Assembly: GCA_002964805.2 (NCBI GenBank)
Contig: PUDQ02000010.1
Location: 3,348,001-3,412,000 of the forward strand
Length of the DNA stretch: 64,000 nucleotides
From: Trametes villosa
Taxonomy: Eukaryota; Basidiomycota; Agaricomycetes; Polyporales; Polyporaceae
Reading direction: 5' to 3'
The position numbers and the translations under genes are program-made. Of this stretch, positions 1 to 12,300 are shown piece by piece. Each line of letters starts with the position of its first letter. The stretch's first letter is position 1. A model generated the notes under the pieces. That model was given only the letters and a program-made list of their open reading frames with translations, made no database searches and had not been told where the DNA came from.

Positions 1-484
1 ACGTCTATAGGCGCTCGGTGACCCACTCCGGACTTTGCCGGCGACCGCCCTGCCTTCCAAACTCCTCGGCGGGATCGAGTCTACTTTCGTGCGTTGTGGT
101 ATTCGCACTCACCCACTAGCAAGTTAGTATACGACGCGAAAGTCTTAAATGATGAGCGATAGACTCAGCCCCTCCCGGATGTTGAAGGTTGTTGTCATCA
201 CCATGTCAGTCCCTGAATCGAAGGTCTAACAAATCAAGCTCGAGAGCCGAAAGCGGCAGAGGCAGCACCGGCTAGTTGATGGCTCAGCGAAGTCGTAGCT
301 AGTGGTACAAGGTGTATATTCCCCTCAGCATCGAACCGGACACGCACGGCGCGGCGGTGTTTGTAAGGGTGGACAAGGAAACCAAGAGCCTGCCTAGGCG
401 GAGGTGATGCCGGACAGATCGCGAGGGTCCGTACCTAGGTGACATAAATGAGCTCGCTAACACATAGGGAGTTGTAGCGGATGG
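1..484. other. Intergenic, no gene seen
   Basis: No open reading frame of note and no RNA gene were recognised here. The stretch lies downstream of the minus-strand secreted-protein gene that ends at 485, so part of it should be that gene's 3' untranslated region. Confidence 0.4.
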
Positions 485-1366
485 TTACGTACCACAGGCA
501 GTCTCATACACGCTCGTCTGGACGTCGTTGGCGATGGGCGTGAGCTGCGTCACCGCCACGCCGGACGTCGTAGCATTCTGGTTGAACGCGCACGTAGACA
601 CGGATACAAAGCAGCACGTTTAGTCCAAGTACATGTACCCTTTATGGATGCGATGAGAGATCACGTACGATGAAGTTCTCGTACTGCGGGTCGCTGTAGG
701 TTCCCTGGACGGTTCCCGTTTGCGAGCGCTGCGCGACACTTGCGACGAGCACCGCCTGTCTCCCGGGCGGGAGCGTGTACAGCGTCGAGTTCGAGATGGT
801 CACCATCGCCGTGCTGGGGGACGAAACGCCCCCGACGATCAAGGTGTCCTTGGGGACGTTGAAGTCGCCGTCAAACTTGAAGTTGAAGTTGTCAGTCTGA
901 GTGTTGACGTGGACCGAGACAGTCTGCCCCATGGTGGAGTCCCCTCCGACAGTCACGTTGACGGAGTTGGTGCCGTTGCCGCAGCTACGTAAGAGGACCG
1001 TCGGTATTTAACGCCAAACGAGGTTGAATGGGGTCAGGGGAGCTGGGGGACGTACTTGAACTGCGGCTCGCCGAGGACTGTGAGCGTGCGTGTGTTGGGG
1101 TTGTCGACGACGTTAATCTATAATCGTGAGATCAGCTCATGTGAACAATTCGGCGTGTCGAACCGAGATACCAAAGTGCACCAGTTGGCGTGCAAGAGCT
1201 TGGAGGACCCAGGACCTCCGGGGCAGCTGTCGAGCAAATCTTGGTCGGTAGGGAAATCGGAACCATCGCGAGCGCCGAGGGCTCTGCTCTCGATCTTGGA
1301 ACGTGGAACATAAAGGGCGAGAGACGGGGCCAGAAGAGAGATGACGAAGGTCGAGAGCACGAGCAT
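485..1366 (-). CDS. Small secreted beta-rich protein, paralogue 1 (effector-like)
   Basis: Four exons on the minus strand: 1172-1366, 1056-1117, 669-984 and 485-577, giving 221 residues. The first about 18 residues form a signal peptide (hydrophobic core, then LALY), so the product is probably secreted. The motif SCPGGPGS lies near residue 50, followed by a block with NPNTR and LGEPQF. The long third exon is rich in Ser, Thr, Val and Asn and contains PPGRQAV; the C-terminus reads ETACGT. Exon number, phases and most motifs match the gene at 4920-5713, which supports both models. From memory the family resembles proteins named Celp0028-like effectors in polypores; that name is unverified. Alternating polar and hydrophobic strands followed by a PGR(Q) turn are reminiscent of aerolysin-type beta proteins, which is inference only. 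The last codons could instead be the start of another intron (GGTACGT). Confidence 0.7.
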
Positions 1367-3694
1367 TGCGGCGCGAAGAAAGTGACCTGAAATATGTGGT
1401 TAAGTGAGGAAAAGGAATGAAATGAGGACTCGCAGAGTACTGAAGAGCATACCAGCCCGCTGTTGGCCTTTTGTACTCGAGCTGCACCCCTCTCCGTCGC
1501 TGCTCAAGGTATTGCTAGCGCATAGTGCCTTCCGCAACGGAAGATCCGGAACGAATGTCCTTGACAGATGCCATCGTTTGGCTCGGGAGGAGTTGCAGAG
1601 CTTCCCTTGGCGAATCGTACAACGCCGGCATGCCGTGCGGATGCTATAGCGCCACCTGTTAACAGATGATTTGCAGCGGTTCACGCAGTACTCCGCTCGG
1701 TAGTAACGGGTCAAGAGACAGACGCTCCTAGTGGAAAGCTGATGTGTCGGTGAGTTCGACAACGCGACGAACCTTCGTGATAATTGAACTCACCAAGGAA
1801 TGTGACCGCGAAGACGAAGGTTACGCGAGTTTCCTGCGCGCCAACTATGCAGGATGGTAGACCGTCATTTGGTAGCACTCTCTGTGCCGCCTCAGGGTAT
1901 ATCTCAAGAAGAGTCGCAGTACGATATTCAATTGCGACAGGCCCTAGTAATCGACCTACGTCTCCAAGCCTCTTCGAGTTGTCCCAAAGTTTTCACAGCA
2001 CGCACGTAACGGCGGTAAGGGCGCGTACCGCAGAACCTGTGCGCTGCCCGGTGTTTCTAACCATCTTGTCAAGCATATTCATTGAAAGGCTGCGTATTGA
2101 GAACGACCAGAAGACTCCCGGCGAAGGTAGCGGGTCCAGTGGTGTCGAATCGAGTGAAGTGGAAGAAAGAGACAATGCCTGTAGGCGCTCGTTATACACC
2201 TCGGGCTTTGCCGGTAAGTGCACCGCCTTCATCGGATTCGGCATCTTCGAACTCATCCTGTGCGGCTACATACCATGTCTCAGGCTTCAACACTGCGGTC
2301 TTTCTCTGTGAAAACAGTGGTATAGCGGATGCAATGACCTTATGATTACCAGTCAATCTGATCATCTGTCGAGTGGCCACATCCCGCTTTGAACTGTGCT
2401 CACGACGTCTCCCAGGAAGCAGCGGCGGCCGGCGAGTCGTTCACGCAAACTCTTGTCTATAGCTCGCGCATCTCTGGATGCATCATAGGTGCGCTATCGT
2501 TTCTCGACGGAAGTTCATATGCGCCGGTGAAGTACGCGACTGCCAGCTGCAATACGCAAAGGCGCCCTAATCTCACAGGCTCAGGGCGCTCCGCGGTTGC
2601 CCAGGCACGTCCGCTCAGCGCTGCGGTTCCTCTGCTCCTACGGCTCTACACAGGTCATGACGACGCTATGAGATGCGAGTCTAGACAGTCTGAAGTGCTC
2701 GTCACCGAAGACCGGCGCTCCACTCCGAGGGTACCTGAGCATCCTGTGCGAGTTGAACGTTAAGCTCCGAGTCGGCGCAGGCTGCGCGGCGGCCCAGAAA
2801 CAAGAATGTCGGGGTCGCTACATGACGTTGATGTTACTGTACTCTATGTAAGAGCTGTTTTGGTGAGTGGATACGCGTATAAACAACTTTTCGAGTTCGA
2901 CATAACTTCGGACGAGATGACGCAGCGCGGTGTGGTCGTGAATCGAAGGCGCCCCACCAGCTCGCATGAACCTCTAACCAGCTCGTGGCCAAGTTCACGT
3001 GCGAATAGCTCCTCGCTGTATGCACACGGGTACGTTCTGGTTCACTCCACATCCTCCGCGGGAGCGGCGGTCATAAAGCGCCCCGAACCTCGAGCCGGAG
3101 AAAACCAAACACGAGGCGTTATGCACGGCGAGGGGGCATGCTTACAAAAACAGACAAACATTCGCATGACCCACCTGGCGGGCGTTACGTGGGCCGAGAG
3201 AAGAACGCGCAGCCGTGAGTCCCCAGCATAGGCATCGAGCGTCAGGCTGATGCTAAACTGCTTCTTCGCCTCGCCTCGATTTTGAATGTAGGAGATCGTC
3301 GACGATGCACGGCGGCGAGTGGCGCGGACGACCGACGACACGAATCTGTGCCGGACCGTCCGCGAAATTGTATGGCGACGCGGGGACCTGTGACGCAGCA
3401 CCCCTCCGACCATGCTGGATGTGGAGCGACTTCATCTGGCGGCCGTCTGCACGAACGTTTGGCTGCAGCCTCCCAGTCCTTCATCGCGCGATCCCTGCAA
3501 GTGCACAGCGGCCGACGACGTACTCTGGCTCCACCGCCGCGCATGCAACGCGAACATCGTGAAGGACGTACATTCAAGTTGACCACCGGCCAGAGTATAA
3601 GAAGGCTCGCCATCGCCCTCCTCATCCTCACCAAACACTCACCGCCGACCAAGCCCAGCAGCCTCACCGCGCTCCTCTTCTCGACATTACCACC
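1367..3694. other. Intergenic, 2.3 kb, no gene recognised
   Basis: Scattered short reading frames exist on both strands, but none has convincing protein character, splice structure or a paralogue in the window. The right end holds the hydrophobin promoter, with a TATA-like GTATAAG near 3595. Confidence 0.4.
3595..3601 (+). promoter_or_regulatory. TATA-like box of the hydrophobin gene
   Basis: GTATAAG lies about 95 bp upstream of the hydrophobin start codon and is followed by a C/T-rich stretch, as is common in strongly expressed fungal genes. Called from position and sequence only. Confidence 0.5.
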
Positions 3695-4292
3695 ATGTTG
3701 GCCAAGCCCACGTCCGCTCTCACCGTGTTCGCAATCCTTGCTGTCGCCATTGCCGCGCCGAACGACAAGCCGACCACCTCGGCGCCGGCACCCACCACTC
3801 CTGCTCCTACGCCCACCGCGCCCGCTACATCCGTCCCCATTCCCTCCCTTCCGATCCCGTCCCTCCCCATCCCCTCTCTTCCGATTCCCTCTCTGCCTAT
3901 CCCGTCGCTCCCGGTCCCGTCGCTCCCGATTCCTTCCAACCCCGTGCCCTCCGCCCCCGCTGGCGGCGCGGGCGCCGGATCGTGCTCCACCGGCGCGCTG
4001 CAGTGCTGCCAGTCGGTCCAGTCCGCCAACAGCGACGCGGTGTCCACGATCCTCGGCCTCATCGGCGTCGTCCTCGAGGACCTGAACGTCGACGTCGGGC
4101 TCTCCTGCTCGCCCATCTCCGTTGTCGGCGTCGGCAGCGGCAACGCGTGCTCGGCTCAAGCGGTGTGCTGCGAGAACAACAACGTCGGTGAGTAGGGTTT
4201 TGTGGGGGGTTGTGCAGGTGAATGGGATGCTAACGACTGGGATGGTTGTAGGCGGGCTTCTGTCCATCGGCTGCGCCCCGGTCACTCTCTAA
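3695..4292 (+). CDS. Class I hydrophobin with hexapeptide repeat
   Basis: Two exons, 3695-4187 and 4252-4292 (intron with GTGAGT donor), give 177 residues. Hydrophobins are secreted amphipathic proteins that assemble at water-air interfaces and coat hyphae and fruit bodies. A signal peptide ends near residue 21 (AIAAP). A Thr/Pro/Ala stretch follows, then about seven copies of a PIPSLP-like hexapeptide (roughly residues 47-90). The C-terminal part has the eight-cysteine pattern C, CC, C, C, CC, C ([27 protein letters not shown]). Spacing between the third and fourth cysteines is long, as in class I. The repeat linker is the unusual part; most class I members are near 110 residues. The gene lies between two paralogous secreted-protein genes. 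The class is certain, the individual orthologue is not. Confidence 0.95.
3835..3957 (+). repeat. In-frame 18-bp tandem repeat in the hydrophobin
   Basis: An 18-base unit encoding a PIPSLP-like hexapeptide is repeated about seven times, with silent differences between units (for example ATTCCC against ATCCCG). The third-position drift suggests the protein repeat is maintained by selection rather than by a recent DNA expansion. Confidence 0.85.
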
Positions 4293-4919
4293 GCGCACCA
4301 CGACGCTCCCAGCGAAGTTGGTATCACACTTAAAGCGCGAATATGGAGAGGTCCCCGAGAATGCATCGAACGACAGATAGTTTTGCTATGAATGGACGCG
4401 AATGTACACGAACGAATGATTCCCTGTATACAACGATACACGAAGTTGTCAAGTATCATTGAGTCCATGACGGTCATTGTGGGAAGCTGTTTGACCCCAG
4501 CTCGAAGATACTGCCGACTGGCCCGACAAGCCGAAGAGAAGGTAGGATAACTAACGCTACTCCCCCGCACACGTTGGCCTACTCTTTGTGTTCGGCATGT
4601 CTGATATCCCGGCGCCGCCCCGGCATAGCCAGATACCTCGTATCAGCCACACACTGTATTGGACAATAACATCATAATCACAAAGTCCGTTCAAATAATA
4701 AAATCCTGTTCGTAGAGATGTACGGCGAAGGCCCGGACGCCGAGGGATTGCCCAGCAAAGTCCCTCCACACCGCGTCCCTAACCGATGGCTCCATTGCGT
4801 GCCCGATGTTGAGCCCATGAACGCGCTCAGCTGCTGTTGTTCAAGTCGCGGGGATCGGTGCCTAAGCCAGAGTCCGAGCCCAGGTCAGTTCATCGCCACG
4901 GGTGTCCGAGCACATCTAG
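4293..4919. other. Convergent intergenic spacer
   Basis: Spacer between the hydrophobin 3' end and the 3' end of the minus-strand secreted-protein gene. Nothing else recognised. Confidence 0.4.
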
Positions 4920-5713
4920 TCACGTACCGCAAGCAGTCTCGTGCACGTCGAACACGACGTCGCCTGAGTTCGGCGAGAGCTGCGTCACCGTCGTGCCGGT
5001 GAACCACTAGAATGTGCATCCCCATCAGTTGAATCCATTACGCAGACTCAGAGTATTGCTGGGAGCGCGAATCGGAAGGAAGGGACACGCACGATGAAGT
5101 GGCCGAACTGGCGGCTGCCGTAGTTGACCTGGACGTTGCCCGTCTGGGAGTGGAAGGCCGTGCCGGCGACATACACCGCCTGGCGGCCGGGCTTGACGGT
5201 GAAGCTGATCGACTTGGACACCGTCTGGCTCTCTTCCTCCGAGGACTCAATGCCGCCGCCGATAGAGAGCCCTTCGCCTTCAATGCCAATGTCGGCGTTG
5301 ACGGAGGTGGTGGAGCCGACAGTCGACGAGCCGCCGAGGGTGACGGTGATGTCGTCGGACGAACCGCCGCAGCTAGACAAAAAAATGTCAGAGATGCAAG
5401 CAAAGTACGCGGAGTTGGAGTAACGTACTTGAGCTGGGGGTCGCCGAGGATGGAGAAGAGGCGTTGGTCAGGGTTGTTCACGATATTGATCTGGAGTGAT
5501 TGGTTCAACAAAGGACACAGATATGGTGAAGCTTGGACATACGAGAGTGCACTTGTCAGCACGAGCGATGTTGCTCGAGCCGGGCCCACCCGGGCATGAC
5601 GCCAACAGGTCCTTGTCGGCGGGAGAAGCGTCGCGCGATATGAGGGCGTCGGGGGTGTACAAAGCGAGAGCAGAGCCCAGGACAGAGGCAATCACGAGCG
5701 AGCGAGCGAACAT
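4920..5713 (-). CDS. Small secreted beta-rich protein, paralogue 2 (effector-like)
   Basis: Four exons on the minus strand: 5543-5713, 5429-5490, 5093-5372 and 4920-5006, giving 199 residues. The start is the ATG at 5713. A signal peptide of about 18 residues ends in LALY, followed by DKDLLASCPGGPGS, then NIVNNPDQR and LGDPQL. The third exon encodes a Gly/Ser/Thr-rich segment with alternating polar residues (DIGIEGEGLSIGGG), then SFTVKPGRQAVYV and HSQTGNVQVNYGS. The last exon encodes WFTG and ends HETACGT. The second exon has exactly the same length (62 nt) and phase as in the paralogue at 485-1366. The Gly/Ser-rich alternating segment before the PGR turn is longer and cleaner here and could be an amphipathic beta hairpin; that is inference. 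The PGRQAV core is conserved in both copies. Function unknown; secretion is well supported. Confidence 0.75.
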
Positions 5714-7488
5714 CACTGCGAACGGCGTGGAAATCTTCTATAGTAATTTAAAGCGGCACCATATATGGTAAATTGCCAGTTTTAGAAAGTGCCCGTGTAC
5801 ATCGGTGCGATAGACGCGTTTCAGCGATCCCCAAGCCAAGTATATGCTGTAGGACTTTTGGATATAACTCAATACGAGCCTCTGGATAGTTTCGGGACAC
5901 GCCGAAAGCGGAGAACGAGCCCATAGGTCAAGAGTGCGATAGGCGCCTATTAGACCTTAGCTCGCAGACCCCGTCTGCCAGGTAACCGACCACGGTACTA
6001 CTCTCAGGGCCAATTCTGCATAGAATACGTGCTATCCAAGCTTATTACCACCTAATGAGCACGCTTGAATCGGTCCCACAACATTCCAGGCCTACGAGAT
6101 CATCCAGAGGGGGGACGAACGGGACACCGGGCAGGTAGTACTTAATCTGAGCACTGGCGTAGACGAGGCAACGAGGACTGGTGCCATAGTCCTCCGAGTC
6201 GCCTTCAGGCAGTTTCTGAATCGAGAACCTGGCGTCCTACAGCGTGTTTAAAGAGACGGAGAAGTTTTTGAGATATCGAGCAGGCGGTGGGGCTAAGTTA
6301 AATCATGATGGCTGCGAATTATGGGCTCGGCGATGTATGGGATCTCAACGTACGGACATCCAAGCACGGACTTCACAAACCTGTAGCCGGAAGGTACGGT
6401 CGTTCTGTTGTTCTGTTGCTTACGCGGATAACTGGGTAGAGGGACGGGAGTTGAGTATCATATACAGTCATTGTCGCGACTACCTCTAGATAGGCCGTGC
6501 CGGAGGCACGGGAAACCTCTAGTAAGAAAGAAGAAGAGCAAGTGTTGGTTTGAGGGAAGAAGAGGAAAAGAGAGTGGTAATGAGCTGCCAATGTCACGAG
6601 TGTGTTCTCTTTATACCGTACACTCATCCGCGGACGTCCAGGCCGATCGGAGGTTGGTAGTTGAAATTTGGTACCTGAAACGTCCCGGTCAACACTGTGC
6701 TAGAAGGCATCCCCGGGGAAGTAAGGCAATGGCGATGGCTGCCAAAACGCTCGTGGTCGTCTCAATTTCAATAGCTACGCATACTGGCGAAACCCGAGGA
6801 TATCTGGTCAGCTTTTCTGGGCCAGACACCGCATTGCCCTGAAATCAGTATGACAGCAAGGTATTGATGCTTCCGCGTGGCGATCTCTGATCGTTCTTGA
6901 CGTGCTTGTCCCTACCGGGGCCTCGTACCAGCGCGATAAAACGAGATGTTCCTGAGGATCGTTATGCGAAAGGTAGGATGGTATTTGGATCGTAAGACTT
7001 ACCTCCATAAGAGACAAGCCTACGTACCACACCCGCTCCTGGCCGAGCTTACTTAGCACTCATGACCGATCGGTCCCTTCCCACAAAGCTGATACTTGCA
7101 CTGTCTTCATTTCACCTAGCCAACACTGCCCCTCCCGGAACACTCAGGCAAGGCGCAAAGAAGGTTCAAGGACGTACAGCCATACGAGCCGCACGTCGTC
7201 GCCACTGTCGAAGAAAACGCGGCAGGTCCGGAGGGCGATCGACCCAAAGGGGATCAGGTGGTAAGCGCCTACACAGCAGCACCGAATATCATTTCAGCAT
7301 GATCTCCTTCGAGTGACCGATACTATTACCTCGTGTGGCTATCCATTCCGGAGTCGTGGATTCAGTGTCTTTCACATGACGAACGAGCGATGGTTACTAG
7401 ACATTGTCGCGTTTTCGATGGGTGAGACGCGGAAGATCTGAGAGGTAGGTGGTTGTACGCACCATGCTAGATACCGCCAAGTCCGAGC
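5714..7488. other. Intergenic, 1.8 kb, no gene recognised
   Basis: The left end is the promoter of the minus-strand secreted-protein gene, with an AT-rich stretch at 5738-5770. Elsewhere only short unconvincing frames are seen. Confidence 0.4.
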
Positions 7489-8837
7489 TCACGCAGAATC
7501 CCTGATGAACTCTACCATACTTTTCTTGCCCCGCCCCACGTCAACCCGCACGCCAGCGTCCCGCAACGGGTCCAACGCGGTCGAAATCCTCTCGAGGAGA
7601 TCGTCCAACGCCGAGGCCCCGTAACCAGCCGCGTCTCGAAACATCCAGAGATCCTCGTACTCGAGGGGCCCGCCATTTTCCGTGACGCGTAGATCCGTCA
7701 GCGCAGGGTACGCGTCCGGGAGGAATATCTGGGAGAACGCTGCGAGCCCCGCCGAGTCCGGCGACGTGTCGAGTTTCAGCCGATTTGGGGGCCTGCAGGG
7801 GATGGCCAGCGAGAGCTCTCGCATGGTTCGCGCGAACGCGAATGTGGGTAGCGGGGCGAACACGGACGTGATGATGGGAAGGCATGTGCAGGACGACCCG
7901 CCCCCAATCCCGATTAGGGCGGAGAGAGACAGACTCTGCAAACCCGGGCACTCCCCGAGGGCGGCGTAAAACGGTGCATCTTCCTCTAGCGCAGCACGAT
8001 GATCAGCCACCCCGATGGCGAAGCAAGTAAGCAAGCCTTACCGTCTGACAGGGGACGCCCCATCATCACTCGCACTTCGCGCAAGGTGTTACGGGAGCGG
8101 GCGACGACTGCCGTCCAGCCTGACAAGCTGTCCCCGGTGCCGTATATCTGTATGCTGAGAGTATGAAGAGCAGTGTGCAAGGGTACCACCAGAATGTCAT
8201 CGCGCACGGCGGCGATAACGGGGTCCTTGGTCGACGAGGGGTTCAAGACCTTGAACATGTGTATCCGTAGTATTTTGATGAGCGGCATGTGTCGGGGCTC
8301 GAGCACCTCTTCTCCAGTATCGGCGGTTTGGGAAGTCTCCTCCATAGTAGGCCGCGGAGGGTCAGGGGGTATGACCTGGATGCGATCAATGTGCAGTTCT
8401 TCTAGCCGCTCGAGAGATCCATAAAGCGACCTCAGCCAGGCAACTCCGTCGGCAGCTTCATTGAATATGTCGAACCTGGAGAGCTTCAGCGACCGTAGGT
8501 TCGACAGGTGATTCAGCCTCAGAGTTCTGGGTAGAACTGGGGTCTGCAGATACTTGTTAAGGTGTTCCCCACTGATCAGTAGCGTCAGGGGGAGTTCCGC
8601 AAGCGATGATCCCGGCGTGAACGTGTTCATGAAATAGTGAGCGTCCGAGTCAGGGCTGTCGATCGGGGAGAGCTCGAGCTTGATGTCGATGCGCCGAGAC
8701 AGGTGAAACCGAGCGCGAGACGTCTGTGCGGACGATGCGAGGGCGCATGCAGCCAGAGAGCGCCAGTCGGCGGCGAGGAGGTCGATGATAGCATCGAAAA
8801 GTTCTTGCGGGAACAATGGCGCGGCGTGTCCGGACAT
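7489..8837 (-). CDS. F-box-like protein, type I (copy A)
   Basis: Two exons, 8042-8837 and 7489-7985, separated by a 56-nt intron, give 430 residues. The N-terminus has an F-box-like pattern, PQELFDAIIDLLAADW then ACAL and ARFHLSR. A long leucine-patterned C-terminal region follows (for example LRSLKLSRF, LEELHIDRI, LHTLSIQIY), like the irregular leucine-rich parts of fungal F-box proteins. Such proteins usually bind Skp1 through the F-box and present substrates to SCF ubiquitin ligases. The intron sits at the same codon as in five related genes of the window, just before an EEDAPFY-like motif, and the C-terminus FIRDSA is shared. This copy is outside the large inverted repeat and is the most diverged of its type. 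The F-box assignment is by pattern, not by search. Confidence 0.8.
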
Positions 8838-9372
8838 CCCTGGTTATATGTCAGCCTCTCGGATGGTATAGACCCTGCAGTGAACTGACCTAGAACTCGA
8901 GGAATCGTCTTGACTCTTGAGTGCAGCAGAACGATACCGGCGAGAGATGCGCACTATCTGCGAACTACTATCGGCAATCGCCGGGTGCAATGTGCTGCGG
9001 CTCGACTGAGTCTAAGTCACTTCATCATCCTGACCTTCAACAGCGATATTAGATGCAAGGTCGGAGCCGCGAACGGAGGCAAACGACGGCGAGCAAGCGA
9101 GCGAACACCTTTGAAACAAAAGAGAGAGGGTGAGTAAGGTGTACTGCGCCCGAACTTTCAGCTCAACGACTTCAGTCAAGAGATATGCAATAGCGAGAAT
9201 CGTCGACGAACGTGTTACTTTTGGAGCTATCGTTTACTACCACACCGTATACACCTTGAGACGGTATCACGCTAACGCAATATATGAGACGAGACCGCGC
9301 CTGAAGAATGCCGGGTCAGGTCCACCCATACTGTAGATGTGCGGTACTCACCACGTTCGCTAGTTCCCGAGC
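8838..9372. other. Intergenic spacer
   Basis: It holds the promoter of the type I F-box-like gene A (minus strand) and the 3' flank of the long disordered gene. No further gene seen. Confidence 0.4.
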
Positions 9373-12300
9373 TCATCCGGACACGACCTCGCCTTTCCCA
9401 ACATCCCCCGGGGCGATGCTGGTACTGTGCTCGGCGCGCTTGATAGATACCGCCCGGCCCAGGGCATTGAGGAATGATGCAGGCAGAGGCCCTTGGGCGT
9501 ACTGCCGCACCCGCACATCCTCCTCGTCCAGAAAGGCATGCTCGGGGACGTCGGGGGCTGCGCAACAGCGAAAACAAATCAGCGAAAGCGCGGGTACAGC
9601 AGCACAGCGATGCGCACCGAATATCATCTCGTATCCCCGTGCGGGAGGGGTCTCGGATTCGTGCGTGATGGGTGTGTCGCCGATAGCACAAGGCTGCTGG
9701 GCGGCTCCCGCGAGCCACGGCAGCGCGCTGAGCTCCATGCACTGGAAGCCGTCCATATCCCATTCGACCGTGCCGAGAGCATGCATGTGCTCGGGCATGT
9801 ACGTGAACGCGCGCGGCGGGTGCTTGTTGCCTTTGTAGCTCTCCCGTCTGGGCAGCGAGGGCGTGCGCGAGAACGATACGCGCACTTGGATGGTTGTCGA
9901 TGTGGCCGCTTCGTGTTGAGCCGCCGACGTCGCACCGGCTGGGCCTTTCTTCCTCGTCTTCTTCCCCGAGGCCGCCTCGGGTTTCGTATTCTGGGCAGTG
10001 CCTTTGGTCGCTTTGTTCTTCCTGGGCTTCTTCGTGGCTGGGATCGCGGCGTGGAGGGAGGTCGGCTCCAACTTCACGTCGCCTGGCGCTGCTGCCACGG
10101 TAGTCTTCGCCACTTTGGCCTTCGTGGCGCGTTTCTTCTTCGGCGCTGGTGCTGCGGGATACGTGAGCTCCATCGACTGGCCCGCATCTGCCAGAGACGG
10201 ATGCTGACCTGGGATAGGTACGTCTCCAAATGTTACGCTGCTCTCCTCCGTCTTCACAGGCGGTGCAGCGGGCTGCTTCTTGGCCTTCCCCGCAGGCTTC
10301 GTACTTTTGACCTGCTTCGGCTTCTTGGGCTCTCTTACGACCGGCTGAGCCACTGCGGCGCTGCCGGCCTTCTTCCTCGCAAGTACGATAGCCAAGGGTT
10401 CTATAGGACGATGCATCAAAGATGGTCAGCATTTCACCCTTGTGTAGTATCCTGTTCAGTAGCAAACTCACCGTCGTCCTCTTCTGCGCTGAAGAAGAGC
10501 TGCTCGCCTGCCGTCCATATGATCTCGCTTTCCGCAACGCTTTCCTCGACCTTCAAGACACCGCTCGCGCTCGCGGTAGCTGAGACAGGGCGCGCATCCT
10601 CCACCTCTTTGGTCGCGGAATCCTCTCCACCCGTGTCAACTATAGCGACATCGTCAGCAGGCCGAACAGGCCTACCCGCATCGGGAGTGCACGGCCTACT
10701 CCCTGTCCCCGGGGGGCCAGGCGGCGTGCGCGCTCGAGGCGGGAACGGCAACTCGTGCACGTCGACAGCTTCGACCGCCGGCATGTCTGTAGTGGGCGCG
10801 CATATATCGCCCTCGCCGCTACTATACGCACTTGGCCTGGCCGGTCGAAGAGGCTGAGGGGTGCCCTGCCGACTCCCTGGTGGATTGCCGCCAGGAGGCG
10901 TGCGGACGCGGGGCGGAATGTCTGCAGGTGGAGGCCCCTCAGGTGTGCACGGCTTGGACGGCGGATGTCCGCTGCGAGGAGAGCGAGAACGAGGTGGGAG
11001 ATCCTGAGGCTGTGGAGACGCAAAAGATACAGGCGCCGCTTCGACAGGTGCACTCGAGACGTCCCTTGGCTTCGAAAGGTCCTTCTCCTTGCGCATGAGC
11101 ACACGCATGTCGCCATTCTGTACGCATACATCAGCTGCCACGTCGTGCTGAACGCCTATAGGTTACATACCTCAACCAGACCGGCGCCCGGCCTCGGCGG
11201 CTTACCAGGCTCCGGCGTACACTGGCGACTGCCAGCCCCAGGTGGACAAGGCGGCGAGCGCGGACGAGGCGGGAAGGGGCGCTGCTGCTCATAGTCCCGC
11301 TCCTGTACCTCAGTACCTGGGAGGCCTTGGCCGAGTTCGCGGGCGACTGCGGTCGGGCGAGGGGGTCTGTTTGGCTGCGGCGTGTTCGGCTTGCTTCCGG
11401 GGCCAGGGCCTGAGTTGGGAGGCGTGCGGGGGCGAGGAGGGATGTCGGCCGGAGGCGGAACAGAGCTCGTACTGAGGGCAGCGAGAGGGTGCTCGACGCA
11501 TTCTACGACCTCGGGAGATACTGACCTCGTCAAGAAGTCGACAATAGAGGATGTGTACGGCCGCTTTGGTGAGGGCGAGAGGACGGCGCACGGGGATTCA
11601 GAGCGCGGAACGAGGAGCGGCGAGGTTGGAGGAGAGGATGTGAGGAGCGCTTCGACCTCATCTTCGCCCGACGAAGACGAGCCTGACGGAGAGAAGAACG
11701 AGGGCGAGAAGAATGAACCCGAGTGGGCAGAAGAGCGTGGCTGAGGACTGGGTGTGCGCGGGACTGCAGAGGAACCAGGATCGGCAGGTGGGTATACAGA
11801 GACGGACGGTTCAGCCCCAGACAAGACGGGATAACCAGAGACACCAGAGGGAGACGATTGAGAAGGCATAGGGAGAGGAGACGTAGGCGTAGGCGAAGAT
11901 AACCGAGTCCTGTCATCGTATCCTCCAGTATGCAAGATGGATAATGGCGAGAGCTTCGCCCTCTTAGACGGGGGAGAAGTAGACCGGCCGACGATTTGTG
12001 GTTGAAAGTGATTGTTGGGTCCGAGCGAGGATGTCGAGCGGCGTACGCCAGGTGCAGACCGCTGGGAAAGAGAACCAGTTCCGATCGAAGTACCAGGTAG
12101 CCCAGAGCTCGAGAAGGACGTAACAGAAAGAGATACAGGGCGCCCAGGACCAGTAGAAAGCGAGTGAGCGTCTTGGGCTGATCCAAGGTCTTCCGCCCCG
12201 TCCATTGCGCTATGGTTCCGCTTGCGAAGATTTTCCGAGGCATCTTGCGAGGTCCGTAGCTGAGTGTATGCCGTCAGAGCCGCGTTGTAGAGCTCCTGCG

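Noticed and set aside
1..70. Similarity between the first 60 bp and 2178-2240 (shared TAGGCGCTCG and CTTTGCCGG)
   Set aside because: Only two short matches in an otherwise poor alignment; could be chance or a very old repeat, so no repeat feature was called.
1784..2311. A 175-codon plus-strand frame
   Set aside because: No signal, domain or splice evidence, and unusual Cys/Ser composition; regarded as chance.
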